NCBI RefSeq assembly: GCF_900099825.1
Contig: NZ_LT629693.1
Span: forward strand, 8,257,001 to 8,321,000
Reading direction: 5' to 3'
From: Bradyrhizobium ottawaense
Lineage (GTDB): Bacteria; Pseudomonadota; Alphaproteobacteria; Rhizobiales; Xanthobacteraceae
DNA length: 64,000 nt
Each line of letters begins with the position of its first letter. Within the stretch, counting starts at the first letter, position 1. The translations under genes and the position numbers were made by a program. Under the pieces are notes generated by a model. That model was not told the origin of the DNA and made no database searches. It saw only the letters and a program-made list of their open reading frames with translations. Below, one piece after another: positions 8,195 through 15,226 of the stretch.

Positions 8195-8288
8195 AGCGCA
8201 CCTCGAACGGGTTCAATTCAAAAGCCCGGTCGATGGACGCCTGCCATATCGCGTAGCTGAACATCAGGAAGCAAAACGGAAACGGCAT
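8172..8288 (-). CDS. Small peptide, 38 aa
   Basis: Hydrophobic N-terminus (MPFPFCFLMFSYAIW) and charged C-terminus. ATG 8288 overlaps the TGA of the upstream gene, typical of this tightly packed array. Function unknown. Confidence 0.45.
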   Translation of the reverse strand: MPFPFCFLMFSYAIWQASIDRAFELNPFEVRYARTEDV

Positions 8289-8425
8289 CAGCCTTCATCC
8301 GGTTCGAGAAGGAGGTCGAGGCGCGAGGAGATTTCCTCTGTCGCGCTTTCGAGAGCATCGGCCAGGATATTGGCGGCGAACATCAGGCCGATCGCAACGA
8401 TGATGCCTGCAACGATGACAGACAT
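8288..8425 (-). CDS. Membrane peptide, 45 aa
   Basis: N-terminal span (VIVAGIIVAIGLMFAANILA) followed by an acidic amphipathic tail. ATGA-type overlap with the upstream two-span protein. Function unknown; an i-spanin-like arrangement is possible but not shown. Confidence 0.5.
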   Translation of the reverse strand: MSVIVAGIIVAIGLMFAANILADALESATEEISSRLDLLLEPDEG

Positions 8426-8598
8426 CACATGATCCCCAGCCAGATCAGCCATCCGTGGATGACGCCGATCGGGAAGATGATGGCTCCGATCAGGAGCAGC
8501 GCGATGGCGCCGGCCTTGAGGCAGCTGACGACGTGGGTGACCCAGGCGCACAGGGCGAGGAGCCAGCACAGAATGGGAAGCAGAGCGAGTGAACGCAT
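8425..8598 (-). CDS. Two-span membrane protein, 57 aa
   Basis: Two hydrophobic spans (LLPILCWLLALCAWVTHV and ALLLIGAIIFPIGVIHGW) joined by a short loop. The pattern ALLLIGAIIFPIGVIHG...WLG recurs in small membrane proteins of alphaproteobacterial phages. Good ribosome site (GAGGAAATTC) before ATG 8598. Lysis or superinfection exclusion are candidate roles. Confidence 0.6.
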   Translation of the reverse strand: MRSLALLPILCWLLALCAWVTHVVSCLKAGAIALLLIGAIIFPIGVIHGWLIWLGIM

Positions 8599-8606
8599 GA
8601 ATTTCC

Positions 8607-8876
8607 TCAGATGACTTTGAAGTGGCCGCCAGTTTCAACCCGGTGGCGCCAGTGTTCGGTGATTTGTCTTTCGAAGCGCGCAGTCTCTTCGAAGTCCATC
8701 CGCCAGTGCGGGCGGATGACCACGATGCGATCGAAGAGGCGACCGTGCAGCGAGTCTTCGTGGCGGTAGATGGCCCACATTTCCCGGGAGAGCCCAAAGG
8801 CGTCCAGGTAGATTTCAGCGATATCCTTCGTGGCCGCGATCACCGCGCACCACGGCTTTGCCATCTGCAATCTCAT
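8607..8876 (-). CDS. Hypothetical protein, 89 aa
   Basis: Soluble, His/Trp/Arg-rich protein with no recognised domain. ATG 8876 overlaps the upstream TGA. Confidence 0.6.
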   Translation of the reverse strand: MRLQMAKPWCAVIAATKDIAEIYLDAFGLSREMWAIYRHEDSLHGRLFDRIVVIRPHWRMDFEETARFERQITEHWRHRVETGGHFKVI

Positions 8877-9121
8877 TGCTCGCCCTCGTAGGGATCGCGG
8901 AAGATCCCCTTCTCCATCGCGACGATGCGAATGGCGTTCTGGAGGCCAGCGGTCCGTTTGGTTTTGATGGCCTCGACCGGCGTGATGCCGCCGAGGTATT
9001 CGTTGCCGCGCATCATGAAGAACTGCGCCTCTGCCGGCCCGACCAGCTTGTCGAGCACCTGGATGGACCGGTGCAGCACCGATGCGAGCCGACTGGTTGA
9101 GATTGGATCAGGCTTCGTCAT
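8873..9121 (-). CDS. Hypothetical protein, 82 aa
   Basis: Helical protein; the C-terminal half (VGPAEAQFFMMRGNEYLGG then ITPVEAI) loosely recalls the toxin-binding domain of MbcA/ParS/Xre antitoxins ('ALGGRTPLELL'), but no toxin partner is adjacent. The start at 9121 lies inside the end of the HslV-like gene (14-base overlap). A longer open frame to 9469 overlaps that gene and was rejected. Confidence 0.55.
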   Translation of the reverse strand: MTKPDPISTSRLASVLHRSIQVLDKLVGPAEAQFFMMRGNEYLGGITPVEAIKTKRTAGLQNAIRIVAMEKGIFRDPYEGEQ

Positions 9122-9539
9122 TACGGAGCACCGTGATGTTACCGCCCGATCCCGGGTCGAACCGCATAGCGACTTCGACAGCCGCCTCAGCCGAGGCGCC
9201 CTGCGCCATTGCGCCGAGAGCGAACTCCTTGCCGCTGCCCATCGCGAAGAATGGCGGCTTGAAGACGATCGTGCCGCCCTGCTCGAACATCTCGATCGGC
9301 TTGCGACGGCGCCGGATGATGACGCCCTTGCTGTTCTCTTCGAGCATCGGAAATTCGCCGTCCTCTCCGTCGAGGAACCAGCGATGAAAGGCCTGCGCCC
9401 ATCCGGCATCGCCGGCAGCGCCAGCGAGTGCTCCATCGTCGCGGCGCACGATCTTGACCATGCTGCCAATGATGGCGGTGCCCTGGATCATGCGGGTGTC
9501 GGCGGCCATGATGCCGTGTCGATAGGCGACCGTGGTCAT
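9108..9539 (-). CDS. HslV/proteasome-like Ntn hydrolase
   Basis: 143 residues starting MTTVAYRHGIMAADTRM, so the mature N-terminal nucleophile would be Thr2, with an Asp at position 14. GAAGDAGWAQAF and the C-terminal FFAMGSGKEFALGAMAQGAS follow the Ntn-hydrolase pattern of HslV ('GAMGSG..yAlgA'). Family members form peptidase rings fed by an ATPase such as HslU; no unfoldase is seen here, so it may use the host's or act in virion maturation. Complete in length for a minimal HslV. Confidence 0.75.
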   Translation of the reverse strand: MTTVAYRHGIMAADTRMIQGTAIIGSMVKIVRRDDGALAGAAGDAGWAQAFHRWFLDGEDGEFPMLEENSKGVIIRRRRKPIEMFEQGGTIVFKPPFFAMGSGKEFALGAMAQGASAEAAVEVAMRFDPGSGGNITVLRNDEA

Positions 9540-9619
9540 GCCGGCTCCTCGACGAGGAGGAGCATGAAGGCGATGCAGATCGCGATTGCGATGATGATCT
9601 GGGTGACCTCAGGCGGCAT
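9536..9619 (-). CDS. Membrane peptide, 27 aa
   Basis: One span (IIIAIAICIAFMLLLV) followed by EEPA. Its TGA overlaps the ATG of the HslV-like gene, arguing for coupled translation. Could be a membrane anchor partner of that hydrolase. Confidence 0.45.
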   Translation of the reverse strand: MPPEVTQIIIAIAICIAFMLLLVEEPA

Positions 9620-9803
9620 CGCGCTGGCTCTCCGTGAGCAGGTAGCTGACCTCGGTTTCGAGACTATCGAGATAGAAGTCGACGAGGCGTCGGGTCAGCG
9701 ACCGGTCCTTGAGGCGCGTCTGCGCCCGGATGATGTTTCCCCGTCTCCAGCTTGCGCTGTAGATGCGGGATGCGGCGTTTGCCGCGGCGTAGATTTTCTC
9801 CAC
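9609..9803 (-). CDS. Hypothetical protein, about 64 aa
   Basis: Basic helical protein read from GTG 9803, chosen because upstream codons of the open frame overlap the neighbouring gene out of frame. It starts 4 bases after the neighbour ends. No family recognised; start uncertain. Confidence 0.5.
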   Translation of the reverse strand: MEKIYAAANAASRIYSASWRRGNIIRAQTRLKDRSLTRRLVDFYLDSLETEVSYLLTESQRDAA

Positions 9804-9807
9804 CGGG

Positions 9808-10098
9808 TCACGCGCCGACCGAGACTGCGCCGAGGATGGCCTCGACGACCTTTTCCATGGCGAACCGAAGCACCAGGTCGTCAGCCTGTTTGGCCTGGAC
9901 GTCGTGGTAGCAAACGGTCTCGGCATCGTCCGAGATGGCCGCGCCGGCCGGCGACAGGTCGATCTCACTGAGCTGCGGAAACCGCATCAGGCGAATGACG
10001 CCCGGGTACATCGGGATACGCCGCCAGCAAGCTACCTCGTCCTCAAGCGCATTCATCGCGAGGTCGGTCAGTTCGGCAGGTATGTGTGCTTGCGGCAT
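9808..10098 (-). CDS. Hypothetical protein, 96 aa
   Basis: Acidic helical protein of unknown family, ATG 10098 after GGAACATCACG. Contains a Cys/His/Asp cluster (ETVCYHDVQAK) with no known motif. Confidence 0.55.
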   Translation of the reverse strand: MPQAHIPAELTDLAMNALEDEVACWRRIPMYPGVIRLMRFPQLSEIDLSPAGAAISDDAETVCYHDVQAKQADDLVLRFAMEKVVEAILGAVSVGA

Positions 10099-10114
10099 CG
10101 TGATGTTCCGTCAG

Positions 10115-10219
10115 TTAGCGCTTCGGCTTCCGCGTGGACTTGCGAGCTGGCTTTGCTTCCTTGACCGGCTCGTCTTTCGGAGCGGCCTGTTGAAAACCCG
10201 GCGAGTGCGCGTACAGCAT
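10115..10219 (-). CDS. Small basic peptide, 34 aa
   Basis: Lys/Arg/Pro-rich C-terminus (AKPARKSTRKPKR). GGAGCAG precedes ATG 10219. A 64-codon alternative frame (10068-10262) has a less natural composition. Nucleic-acid binding is plausible. Confidence 0.45.
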   Translation of the reverse strand: MLYAHSPGFQQAAPKDEPVKEAKPARKSTRKPKR

Positions 10220-10331
10220 GAGCTGCTCCTGATTGGTGACCCGGGCTGCCGTTGGCAGGCACCGGGCTCTGTGAAACTTGTGAGAGGAGAGCCGGCTGAC
10301 TTCTCGATGGAGAGCCAGCCGACTTCGATCC

Positions 10332-10472
10332 TTAGCGGAAGGCCAGGAAGGCCGTCACGGCGATCAGGGCGAGAGCGATGCCGATCACGTAGTACTTGGT
10401 GTTGCTGAGGTTGTCGGAGCCGCCTTCAGCGGGCTCGCGGGTGACGATTTCGATGGGAGTGCGATCAACCAT
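10332..10472 (-). CDS. Membrane peptide, 46 aa
   Basis: Polar N-terminus then one span (YYVIGIALALIAVTAFLAF). ATG 10472 abuts the upstream stop at 10473. Function unknown. Confidence 0.5.
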   Translation of the reverse strand: MVDRTPIEIVTREPAEGGSDNLSNTKYYVIGIALALIAVTAFLAFR

Positions 10473-10757
10473 TTATTTTTCCTTGGGTTGGTTGCGGGCG
10501 GGGTGAACGGTGGACCCGCTCTGCATCGAAGCAGATAGCGGGTCTTTGAAATTCGGTATGCCGAAGAGGTCGCGCTCGATCATCTTGGTCATCCTGTCGG
10601 ACAGCCAGCGAGCAACCTTCTCGGTCTCCTCCTCGCTCAAGCGCGTGGCAGGCTCGGCGAGCTGAACGGTTTGCGTGTAGGTCGTGATCGGGACAGTCTG
10701 GACCTCGATGTGAACCTGCGTGAACCCTTGCGGAATTACGAACGTCGGCCCGGTCAT
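10473..10757 (-). CDS. Hypothetical protein, 94 aa
   Basis: N-terminal beta-rich part (VHIEVQTVPITTYTQTV) and helical C-terminal part (LSEEETEKVARWLSDRM). No family recognised. ATG overlaps the upstream TGA. Confidence 0.55.
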   Translation of the reverse strand: MTGPTFVIPQGFTQVHIEVQTVPITTYTQTVQLAEPATRLSEEETEKVARWLSDRMTKMIERDLFGIPNFKDPLSASMQSGSTVHPARNQPKEK

Positions 10758-10891
10758 TTGACCTCGATGCAGAACATGCCGTTGATCTGGGCGCGGACCT
10801 GGTTGGTCTGCACGGTGGCCCAGACGTTCATGGCGATGGCGACCACGAGCACGGCGGCAAGCGCCAGGTTGGCTTTGGTCTCACCACTCAT
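10754..10891 (-). CDS. Membrane peptide, 45 aa
   Basis: One span (LALAAVLVVAIAMNVWATV) with a short periplasmic tail containing Cys. Overlaps both neighbours by 4 bases (ATGA). Confidence 0.5.
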   Translation of the reverse strand: MSGETKANLALAAVLVVAIAMNVWATVQTNQVRAQINGMFCIEVK

Positions 10892-10968
10892 CGAACGGCG
10901 CCGAGGATCAGCCCGATGACGAGGCCGAGGACGATGCCGAGAACGGCGTCACGCAGATACAGCTTCAT
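10888..10968 (-). CDS. Membrane peptide, 26 aa
   Basis: Short basic start then one glycine-rich span (LGIVLGLVIGLILGAV). Overlaps both neighbours by 4 bases. A longer open frame to 11109 overlaps other genes and was not used. Confidence 0.4.
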   Translation of the reverse strand: MKLYLRDAVLGIVLGLVIGLILGAVR

Positions 10969-11036
10969 TTGAACCACCAGCAGATGACGGCCACGAGGAT
11001 CAGGGCAAGAATGTCGAAGGCGAGTATGGGCATCAT
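10965..11036 (-). CDS. Membrane peptide, 23 aa
   Basis: Almost entirely one span (ILAFDILALILVAVICWW). Start and stop overlap both neighbours (ATGA), the main evidence that it is translated. Confidence 0.4.
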   Translation of the reverse strand: MMPILAFDILALILVAVICWWFK

Positions 11037-11260
11037 CGGATCGCCCAGGCCACGAACGCCGGGAGCCAGATGCCGAGCAGCACGATGAAGACCAACACGA
11101 TGTTCGCACCCGTCCCTGGTCCGTCCGCGTCCGCGGCGTGTCGGTTTGACTCTGGCGCGGAGCGCCCCGCGCGCTCAGCGCGGATCAGCTCTTCGGCACG
11201 GTCCAAAATTGCCTCACGGCGGTCAGCCGGAAGCGCGTTGAAGCGGTCGATCGCGTTCAT
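11033..11260 (-). CDS. Single-span membrane protein, 75 aa
   Basis: Charged helical N-terminus (PADRREAILDRAEELIRAER), a linker, then a C-terminal span (IVLVFIVLLGIWLPAFVAW). ATG 11260 overlaps the upstream TGA. Confidence 0.55.
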   Translation of the reverse strand: MNAIDRFNALPADRREAILDRAEELIRAERAGRSAPESNRHAADADGPGTGANIVLVFIVLLGIWLPAFVAWAIR

Positions 11261-11418
11261 GGGCGGTACCGACCGATCAGGCTGAGCACGATCATCGCGA
11301 CCAGGACGCACAGGATGGCGCCGCCGCTCAGCACAAGAAGCTGGATGATCGATCTGGAAATGATCACCAGGAACTCGATGTCCGCCGTCGCCAGGTATTG
11401 TGCAGGAGCAGCTGACAT
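11257..11418 (-). CDS. Membrane protein, 53 aa; first gene of the leftward array
   Basis: ATG 11418 with AGGGA 6 bases upstream; the recurring 16-bp element (11433-11447, reading TTGCATGAATGCAAA on this strand) ends 14 bases upstream, placing the head of the transcription unit here. The protein is one or two hydrophobic spans (LVIISRSIIQLLVLSGGAI, LVAMIVLSLIG). Function unknown. Confidence 0.55.
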   Translation of the reverse strand: MSAAPAQYLATADIEFLVIISRSIIQLLVLSGGAILCVLVAMIVLSLIGRYRP

Positions 11419-11432
11419 CGAGTTCCCTACCG

Positions 11433-11447
11433 TTTGCATTCATGCAA
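11433..11447 (-). promoter_or_regulatory. 16-bp GAAT element before leftward array
   Basis: TTGCATGAATGCAAA on the minus strand, 14 bases before the start codon at 11418. One of about 20 copies of TTTGCNNGAATGCAAA. Confidence 0.7.
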
Positions 11448-11580
11448 TCCCTTAGACACGCCGAACTCCTGTCGCCTTGCCAGCCGGCCTTGAGCCGGGT
11501 CAGCATGGGGTTTGTGGGTCCGGGAACCGCCCAATTGCCCGGTTGATGGCCGGGCCGTGTCTTAGGGGCTCTTGGTTACG

Positions 11581-11596
11581 TTTGCACGAATGCTAA
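11581..11596 (+). promoter_or_regulatory. 16-bp GAAT element
   Basis: TTTGCACGAATGCTAA, identical to the copy at 53477-53492, pointing right toward the gene at 11721. Confidence 0.65.
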
Positions 11597-11644
11597 CGCT
11601 ACACGAACTCCTACAGCGGTACCCGGCTTTTGTCAACCCGAGCT

Positions 11645-11660
11645 TTTGCCCGGATGCAAA
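11645..11660 (+). promoter_or_regulatory. 16-bp element variant
   Basis: TTTGCCCGGATGCAAA: arms perfect, core GGAT in place of GAAT. 60 bases before ATG 11721. Confidence 0.5.
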
Positions 11661-11720
11661 TGTCGGAACACAGGGTGACCCGCCGTTGAAATTCGACCCC
11701 CCAGATGGCAGATAGAGCCC

Positions 11721-11900
11721 ATGACAGACAGCGACATCGAAAAACGAAAAACCGCCCTGCGGGAGGCGCTGCGGCGCAAGCCAGGCACCGGCCTGCGGGT
11801 GACGATCGATACCCTCCTTGCCGCCGCCGAGCTGGTCAAAGCCGAAGAGGCCGAGCCGCTCGAGATCGGCCGCGAGATCTGGATCAGGCTGCCGGTTTGA
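11721..11900 (+). CDS. Hypothetical protein, 59 aa
   Basis: Small charged helical protein, first gene of the rightward cargo region. Its TGA overlaps a TTG start of the next gene (TTGA), indicating coupling. No family recognised. Confidence 0.55.
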   Translation: MTDSDIEKRKTALREALRRKPGTGLRVTIDTLLAAAELVKAEEAEPLEIGREIWIRLPV

Positions 11901-12334
11901 CGGCCCTCAGCCGCCGCCCCTCCAACGACCCGCACCGCAAAGGCTGGCGGGTGTTCTACGGCGACGTCCAGATCGGCCACATCGGGGAGCGAGCCGGCGT
12001 CCCGATCGACGTCGACCAGTGGGGCTGGAGCCTGAGCTTCTATCCCGGCACCGAGCCCGACGACGGCGCAGGCGGCACGGGTGCGACCTTCGAAGAATGC
12101 CGGGCCGCGTTCGAGCGAGCCTGGGAGGAACTCCGACCGAAGCTCACCGAGGAAAACTTTGAGGTCTGGCGCCGCGAGCGCGACCGCACCGCTTGGAAAT
12201 ACCGGATGCACGACCTGGGCCTGCCGATGCCGACCCAGACCACCACCGGCTGGTCGAAGTGCTTCTGCGGCGCTGACATCCCGATTTCATGTGAAGAGCA
12301 TATCCATACCGTCCACCGAGGAATTGGCGAATGA
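11897..12334 (+). CDS. Rhizobial-type hypothetical protein, 145 aa
   Basis: Read from TTG 11897 overlapping the upstream TGA. RKGWRVFYGDVQIGHIGERAG, WGWSLSFYPGTEP and ATFEECRAAFERAWEEL resemble a family frequent in Bradyrhizobium-like chromosomes and prophages. A C-terminal Cys/His cluster (CFCGADIPISCEEHIH) looks like a zinc-binding knuckle. Function unknown. The longer frame from 11705 overlaps the previous gene and was rejected. Confidence 0.65.
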   Translation: MTALSRRPSNDPHRKGWRVFYGDVQIGHIGERAGVPIDVDQWGWSLSFYPGTEPDDGAGGTGATFEECRAAFERAWEELRPKLTEENFEVWRRERDRTAWKYRMHDLGLPMPTQTTTGWSKCFCGADIPISCEEHIHTVHRGIGE

Positions 12335-12591
12335 GACTGACCAACGAGCGGCCCTACGCGAAGCCGGAGGCTGCGGCGAAGCGGCTATGGGAGATCATCC
12401 AGAAGATCGAGCCGGTGCATGGCCGCACGCACGTCGAGAAATTCAACGGCCCGTTCCTATTCGTCGACATGGCCACACCTGCCGAGTATTCGGCCGGCAT
12501 GAATATCCTGGTGGAACGCGGGTTCTGCCAGTGGCACGAGAGCGGAACTTTCATCACACTGCTCAAGGAAACCGACTCGCATTTCGACTGA
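12331..12591 (+). CDS. Hypothetical protein, 86 aa
   Basis: ATG overlaps the upstream TGA. Mixed alpha/beta small protein, no family recognised. Confidence 0.6.
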   Translation: MRLTNERPYAKPEAAAKRLWEIIQKIEPVHGRTHVEKFNGPFLFVDMATPAEYSAGMNILVERGFCQWHESGTFITLLKETDSHFD

Positions 12592-12626
12592 GGCGACCCT
12601 ACGTTTGACTCCGGTCAGTGGAGTTT

Positions 12627-12977
12627 ATGCGTATGGCCTCGCCCTCGATTATTCCCAACGACCGGCTCGACCGGGATTTCTACATCGTCCTCGAAGAGTT
12701 CCGGGACGGCGCCGCGTTTCGGGAGACCGACGAAGGCGTCGGTTATGACGACATCATCGATCAGCTGCTGGCCGGCGAGTTCGGCCAGGTTCTACGGGTG
12801 GTGGCGTTCAACCCATCCGAGGGATGGTCGAGGGACGCCAGCGAGGATATCGCCCGCGAGCTGGAGCGCCGGATCAGCAACGAGGGTCGCGAAGTCTCCG
12901 ACGCCCTGACGGACTTCATCGAAGGTCAGCTCGGCCGCAAGATCGGCGTGCAGCTGCCGCTACCGCTTCAGATCTGA
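12627..12977 (+). CDS. Hypothetical protein, about 116 aa
   Basis: Start set at ATG 12627 (GTGGAG a few bases upstream); ATG 12633 is also possible. The N-terminal segment DRDFYIVLEEFRDGAAFRETDEG is typical of rhizobial unknowns. Acidic, helical, cytoplasmic. Function unknown. Confidence 0.6.
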   Translation: MRMASPSIIPNDRLDRDFYIVLEEFRDGAAFRETDEGVGYDDIIDQLLAGEFGQVLRVVAFNPSEGWSRDASEDIARELERRISNEGREVSDALTDFIEGQLGRKIGVQLPLPLQI

Positions 12978-13046
12978 CCTGTAAGAAAATCGCCGCAAAT
13001 TTCTGACACGACTCGCATTTTGCCTTCGGGCTCATAGATCACTTCA

Positions 13047-13643
13047 ATGCCAAAACCGTTCGAATATTGTCGGCCGGTCGCCCAAAAGGCCGTACCCGCT
13101 GGACCCGACTGGATCCACGAGGTCAAATACGACGGCTACCGCGGTCGCATCGTCCGCGAGGGTAAGGACGTGCGCCTGCTATCGAAGTCTGGCCTCGACT
13201 GGACCTGGCGTTTCCCCTGGATCGTCGAGACGGCGCACAAGATCCGCACGAGCCGCTTTGCGATCGACGGCGAGATCGTCGTGCTCGATGTGCAGGGAAT
13301 CTCCAACTTCGACGCGCTCCACTCAGGCCGGCACAACGAGGAGGCCCAGCTCTACGCCTTCGACCTCGTGGCGCTGGACGGCGATGACCTCCGCGACCTG
13401 CCGCTGTTCGAGCGCAAGGACCGGCTCGGCAAGCTGCTCCGCGGCCGGCCCGAAGGCATCTTCGTGGCGCCGTTCGAGCAGGGCGAGATCGGCCCCAGCC
13501 TGTTCGAGGCGGCATGCCGCATGGAACTCGAGGGCTTGGTGTCCAAGCACCGTGATCGGCTCTATCGGCCCCGGACCTGCGACTGGGTGAAAGTGAAGAA
13601 CCGGGCTCATCCGGCGTTCTTGCGAGTGATGGACTCATTTTGA
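13047..13643 (+). CDS. Short LigD-type ATP-dependent DNA ligase domain
   Basis: 198 residues. Motif I EVKYDGYRG supplies the lysine that takes AMP (about residue 29); FAIDGEIVVLD is motif III, LEGLVSKHRDR motif IV and DWVKVKN motif V. The OB-fold C-terminal domain of full ligases is absent, so this is an adenylation domain alone, a form common in Bradyrhizobium genomes. It could seal nicks in replication or repair, but lacking the OB fold it may be weak or need a partner. Broken copies of its 3' end follow at 15780 and 16798. Confidence 0.85.
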   Translation: MPKPFEYCRPVAQKAVPAGPDWIHEVKYDGYRGRIVREGKDVRLLSKSGLDWTWRFPWIVETAHKIRTSRFAIDGEIVVLDVQGISNFDALHSGRHNEEAQLYAFDLVALDGDDLRDLPLFERKDRLGKLLRGRPEGIFVAPFEQGEIGPSLFEAACRMELEGLVSKHRDRLYRPRTCDWVKVKNRAHPAFLRVMDSF

Positions 13644-13678
13644 AAAGTGGAGGTAGGCGACGACGAGAGCGGCGACGA

Positions 13679-14242
13679 TCATGTCGACCCCGACCGCTTC
13701 TGCTCCTCGACGGCTTTCTCGCACATCGTCTTGAACTGCTGGAACGTGTTGAGCAGATGGCGACCGCGCTTCATGAACTTCTCGAACCGCCAGTAGTCGA
13801 AGGATTCGGCGGTCACGAAGTCGTCGCTCTCCAGCATCTTCGAATGCCACAGCACCATCGGTATGCCCTCGGGCGGCGTCGCCGTCTCGCCGGGCATGTC
13901 GCCGCCGAAGCGGACGGACCACGTCCCGTGGGCGATCAGGTTGCGCTCCTGACGGAGTTCGGCGAGCGCGTCCCACATTGCCGACACGTCGAGCTTCATG
14001 TGGTCCTCGACGATGGAGCGGATGAACTTGATGTTTTCGTGCGCGTGTTCCTTCGCGATCTGCTTCTTCCGCTTCAGGTCGGGCTGTTCGAGAGCCCATA
14101 CGCTTTCAATCAGCATGCAATCGATGTGCGAGAAGACGGTCACCGCATCTGCGATGGCGATCTTGAGGCGGTCCGGCAGCGTGAACGACCACGTCATGCC
14201 GGGGACGGCGATGCTGGTCGGCGGCGGTTTCTGTTTGGACAT
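13679..14242 (-). CDS. HEPN-motif protein A, 187 aa
   Basis: Helical protein with ELRQERNLIAHGTW; the R-N-x3-H pattern matches the catalytic signature of HEPN RNases (Rx4-6H with a polar residue after Arg). HEPN proteins often act in toxin-antitoxin or phage-defence systems. It forms a leftward pair with the related gene at 14242-14748 (1-base overlap) inside the cargo region. Similarity beyond the motif cannot be judged here. Confidence 0.6.
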   Translation of the reverse strand: MSKQKPPPTSIAVPGMTWSFTLPDRLKIAIADAVTVFSHIDCMLIESVWALEQPDLKRKKQIAKEHAHENIKFIRSIVEDHMKLDVSAMWDALAELRQERNLIAHGTWSVRFGGDMPGETATPPEGIPMVLWHSKMLESDDFVTAESFDYWRFEKFMKRGRHLLNTFQQFKTMCEKAVEEQKRSGST

Positions 14243-14748
14243 CAGGGCCTCTCGAAGATCGGAATGGCGTATATCGCCTTCTCGATTTCGAACCGCAGCC
14301 TGGCGCAGCGGTCGGCCTGCGCGTCGAGGTCGCCTGGCCGGTCGAAGTGGACCTCGCTCTTCATCGAATTCCGCGACGTATGGATCGCGCGGTCATGGCC
14401 GGATCCGACGACCCAGAGTCCGTGCACTACGCGGATGCGAACCGCGTTGACGTCGTGGCATTCGGCGATCAGATTCTTGAGCGCCGGGTCCGGCTTGCCG
14501 CCTTTTTCCTTGGCGGACAGCGCCAGCAGAGCCGAGCACAGCTTGGCGAAGTCGAGTCCGGAGGTCACGATGTCGAAGTATTCGTCGCCGATGCGGGCCA
14601 TCTCGGCGACGTGGTGCCGCAGAGTGTACTCCAGCTGCGAGAACTGGAAGATGAAGCGTCCGATCTCGCGATAAATGGTGTCGGTAGGCCCGGGACCGCC
14701 GAAGGTTATGCCTGTGACGACGTTCTCGGTCACCGGAACGGATTCCAA
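14242..14748 (-). CDS. HEPN-motif protein B, 168 aa
   Basis: Same architecture as the adjacent gene: an N-terminal helical segment (YREIGRFIFQFSQLEYTLRHHV) and a later R-x4-H-G-x-W motif (RIRVVHGLWVV). The residue after the first Arg is not polar, so catalytic status is doubtful; one of the pair may regulate the other. Start at ATG 14748, within the end of the membrane gene upstream. Confidence 0.6.
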   Translation of the reverse strand: MESVPVTENVVTGITFGGPGPTDTIYREIGRFIFQFSQLEYTLRHHVAEMARIGDEYFDIVTSGLDFAKLCSALLALSAKEKGGKPDPALKNLIAECHDVNAVRIRVVHGLWVVGSGHDRAIHTSRNSMKSEVHFDRPGDLDAQADRCARLRFEIEKAIYAIPIFERP

Positions 14749-14909
14749 AGTTCGACGTGGAACGCATACCGGAAGATGATGACCACGACGCCGTACATCA
14801 GCGTCAGGCAGAACAGCCCGGCGGCGGCCTGCACCAGGCCGACGAAGCCCAGGAACGCGACCGCGCGGCCTACCTTTAATTCGTCCTTCGGCTTGTCTAT
14901 CTCGGTCAC
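14730..14909 (-). CDS. Single- or two-span membrane protein, 59 aa
   Basis: GTG 14909. Polar N-terminus (TEIDKPKDELK) then hydrophobic residues (VAFLGFVGLVQAAAGLFCLT and MYGVVVIIF). Overlaps the HEPN B gene by 19 bases, so it belongs to the same leftward unit. Confidence 0.55.
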   Translation of the reverse strand: MTEIDKPKDELKVGRAVAFLGFVGLVQAAAGLFCLTLMYGVVVIIFRYAFHVELWNPFR

Positions 14910-14916
14910 GGCCGCC

Positions 14917-15165
14917 TCAATTGCAGTTCGTGTAGATCGTGTTGCCGTTCACGTTGCTGATGCAGTTGTGCGGCTGGGCGACCGGCGCAGGCGCGGGTAC
15001 CGGCATGTAGTACGGCTGCGGCGGCGGTGGCCGGTTAGCCTGCTGCGCCAGCAGATACTGGGCGGCGAACGCCCGCTGCTCCGGCGTCATCGGCTCCGAG
15101 GCGCACCCGGCCAGGCAGCCGGCGGCGACGGCGATCGCAATCCATTTTCCCCAGAAACGGCCCAT
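14917..15165 (-). CDS. Small lipoprotein, 82 aa
   Basis: Signal peptide with lipobox LAGC (IAIAVAAGCLAGCASE), then a Pro/Gln-rich linker and a C-terminal NCISNVNGNTIYTNCN with two Cys. Typical of outer-membrane lipoproteins of rhizobia. First gene of the leftward unit 15165-13679. Confidence 0.7.
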   Translation of the reverse strand: MGRFWGKWIAIAVAAGCLAGCASEPMTPEQRAFAAQYLLAQQANRPPPPQPYYMPVPAPAPVAQPHNCISNVNGNTIYTNCN

Positions 15166-15226
15166 TACTCTCCCCCAAGTTGCGGCCTATAATGGACGGG
15201 TCCAGGGCGGGAATCGAGGGGGATCA

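Larger units (their letters stand above)
11448..11720. promoter_or_regulatory. Divergent intergenic control region
   Basis: A spacer between the leftward array and rightward genes. It contains two more elements, TTTGCACGAATGCTAA (11581-11596) and TTTGCCCGGATGCAAA (11645-11660), both oriented to the right. GC-rich inverted sequences around 11530-11560 (CCGGTTGATGGCCGG) may form a hairpin. No gene seen. Confidence 0.55.
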
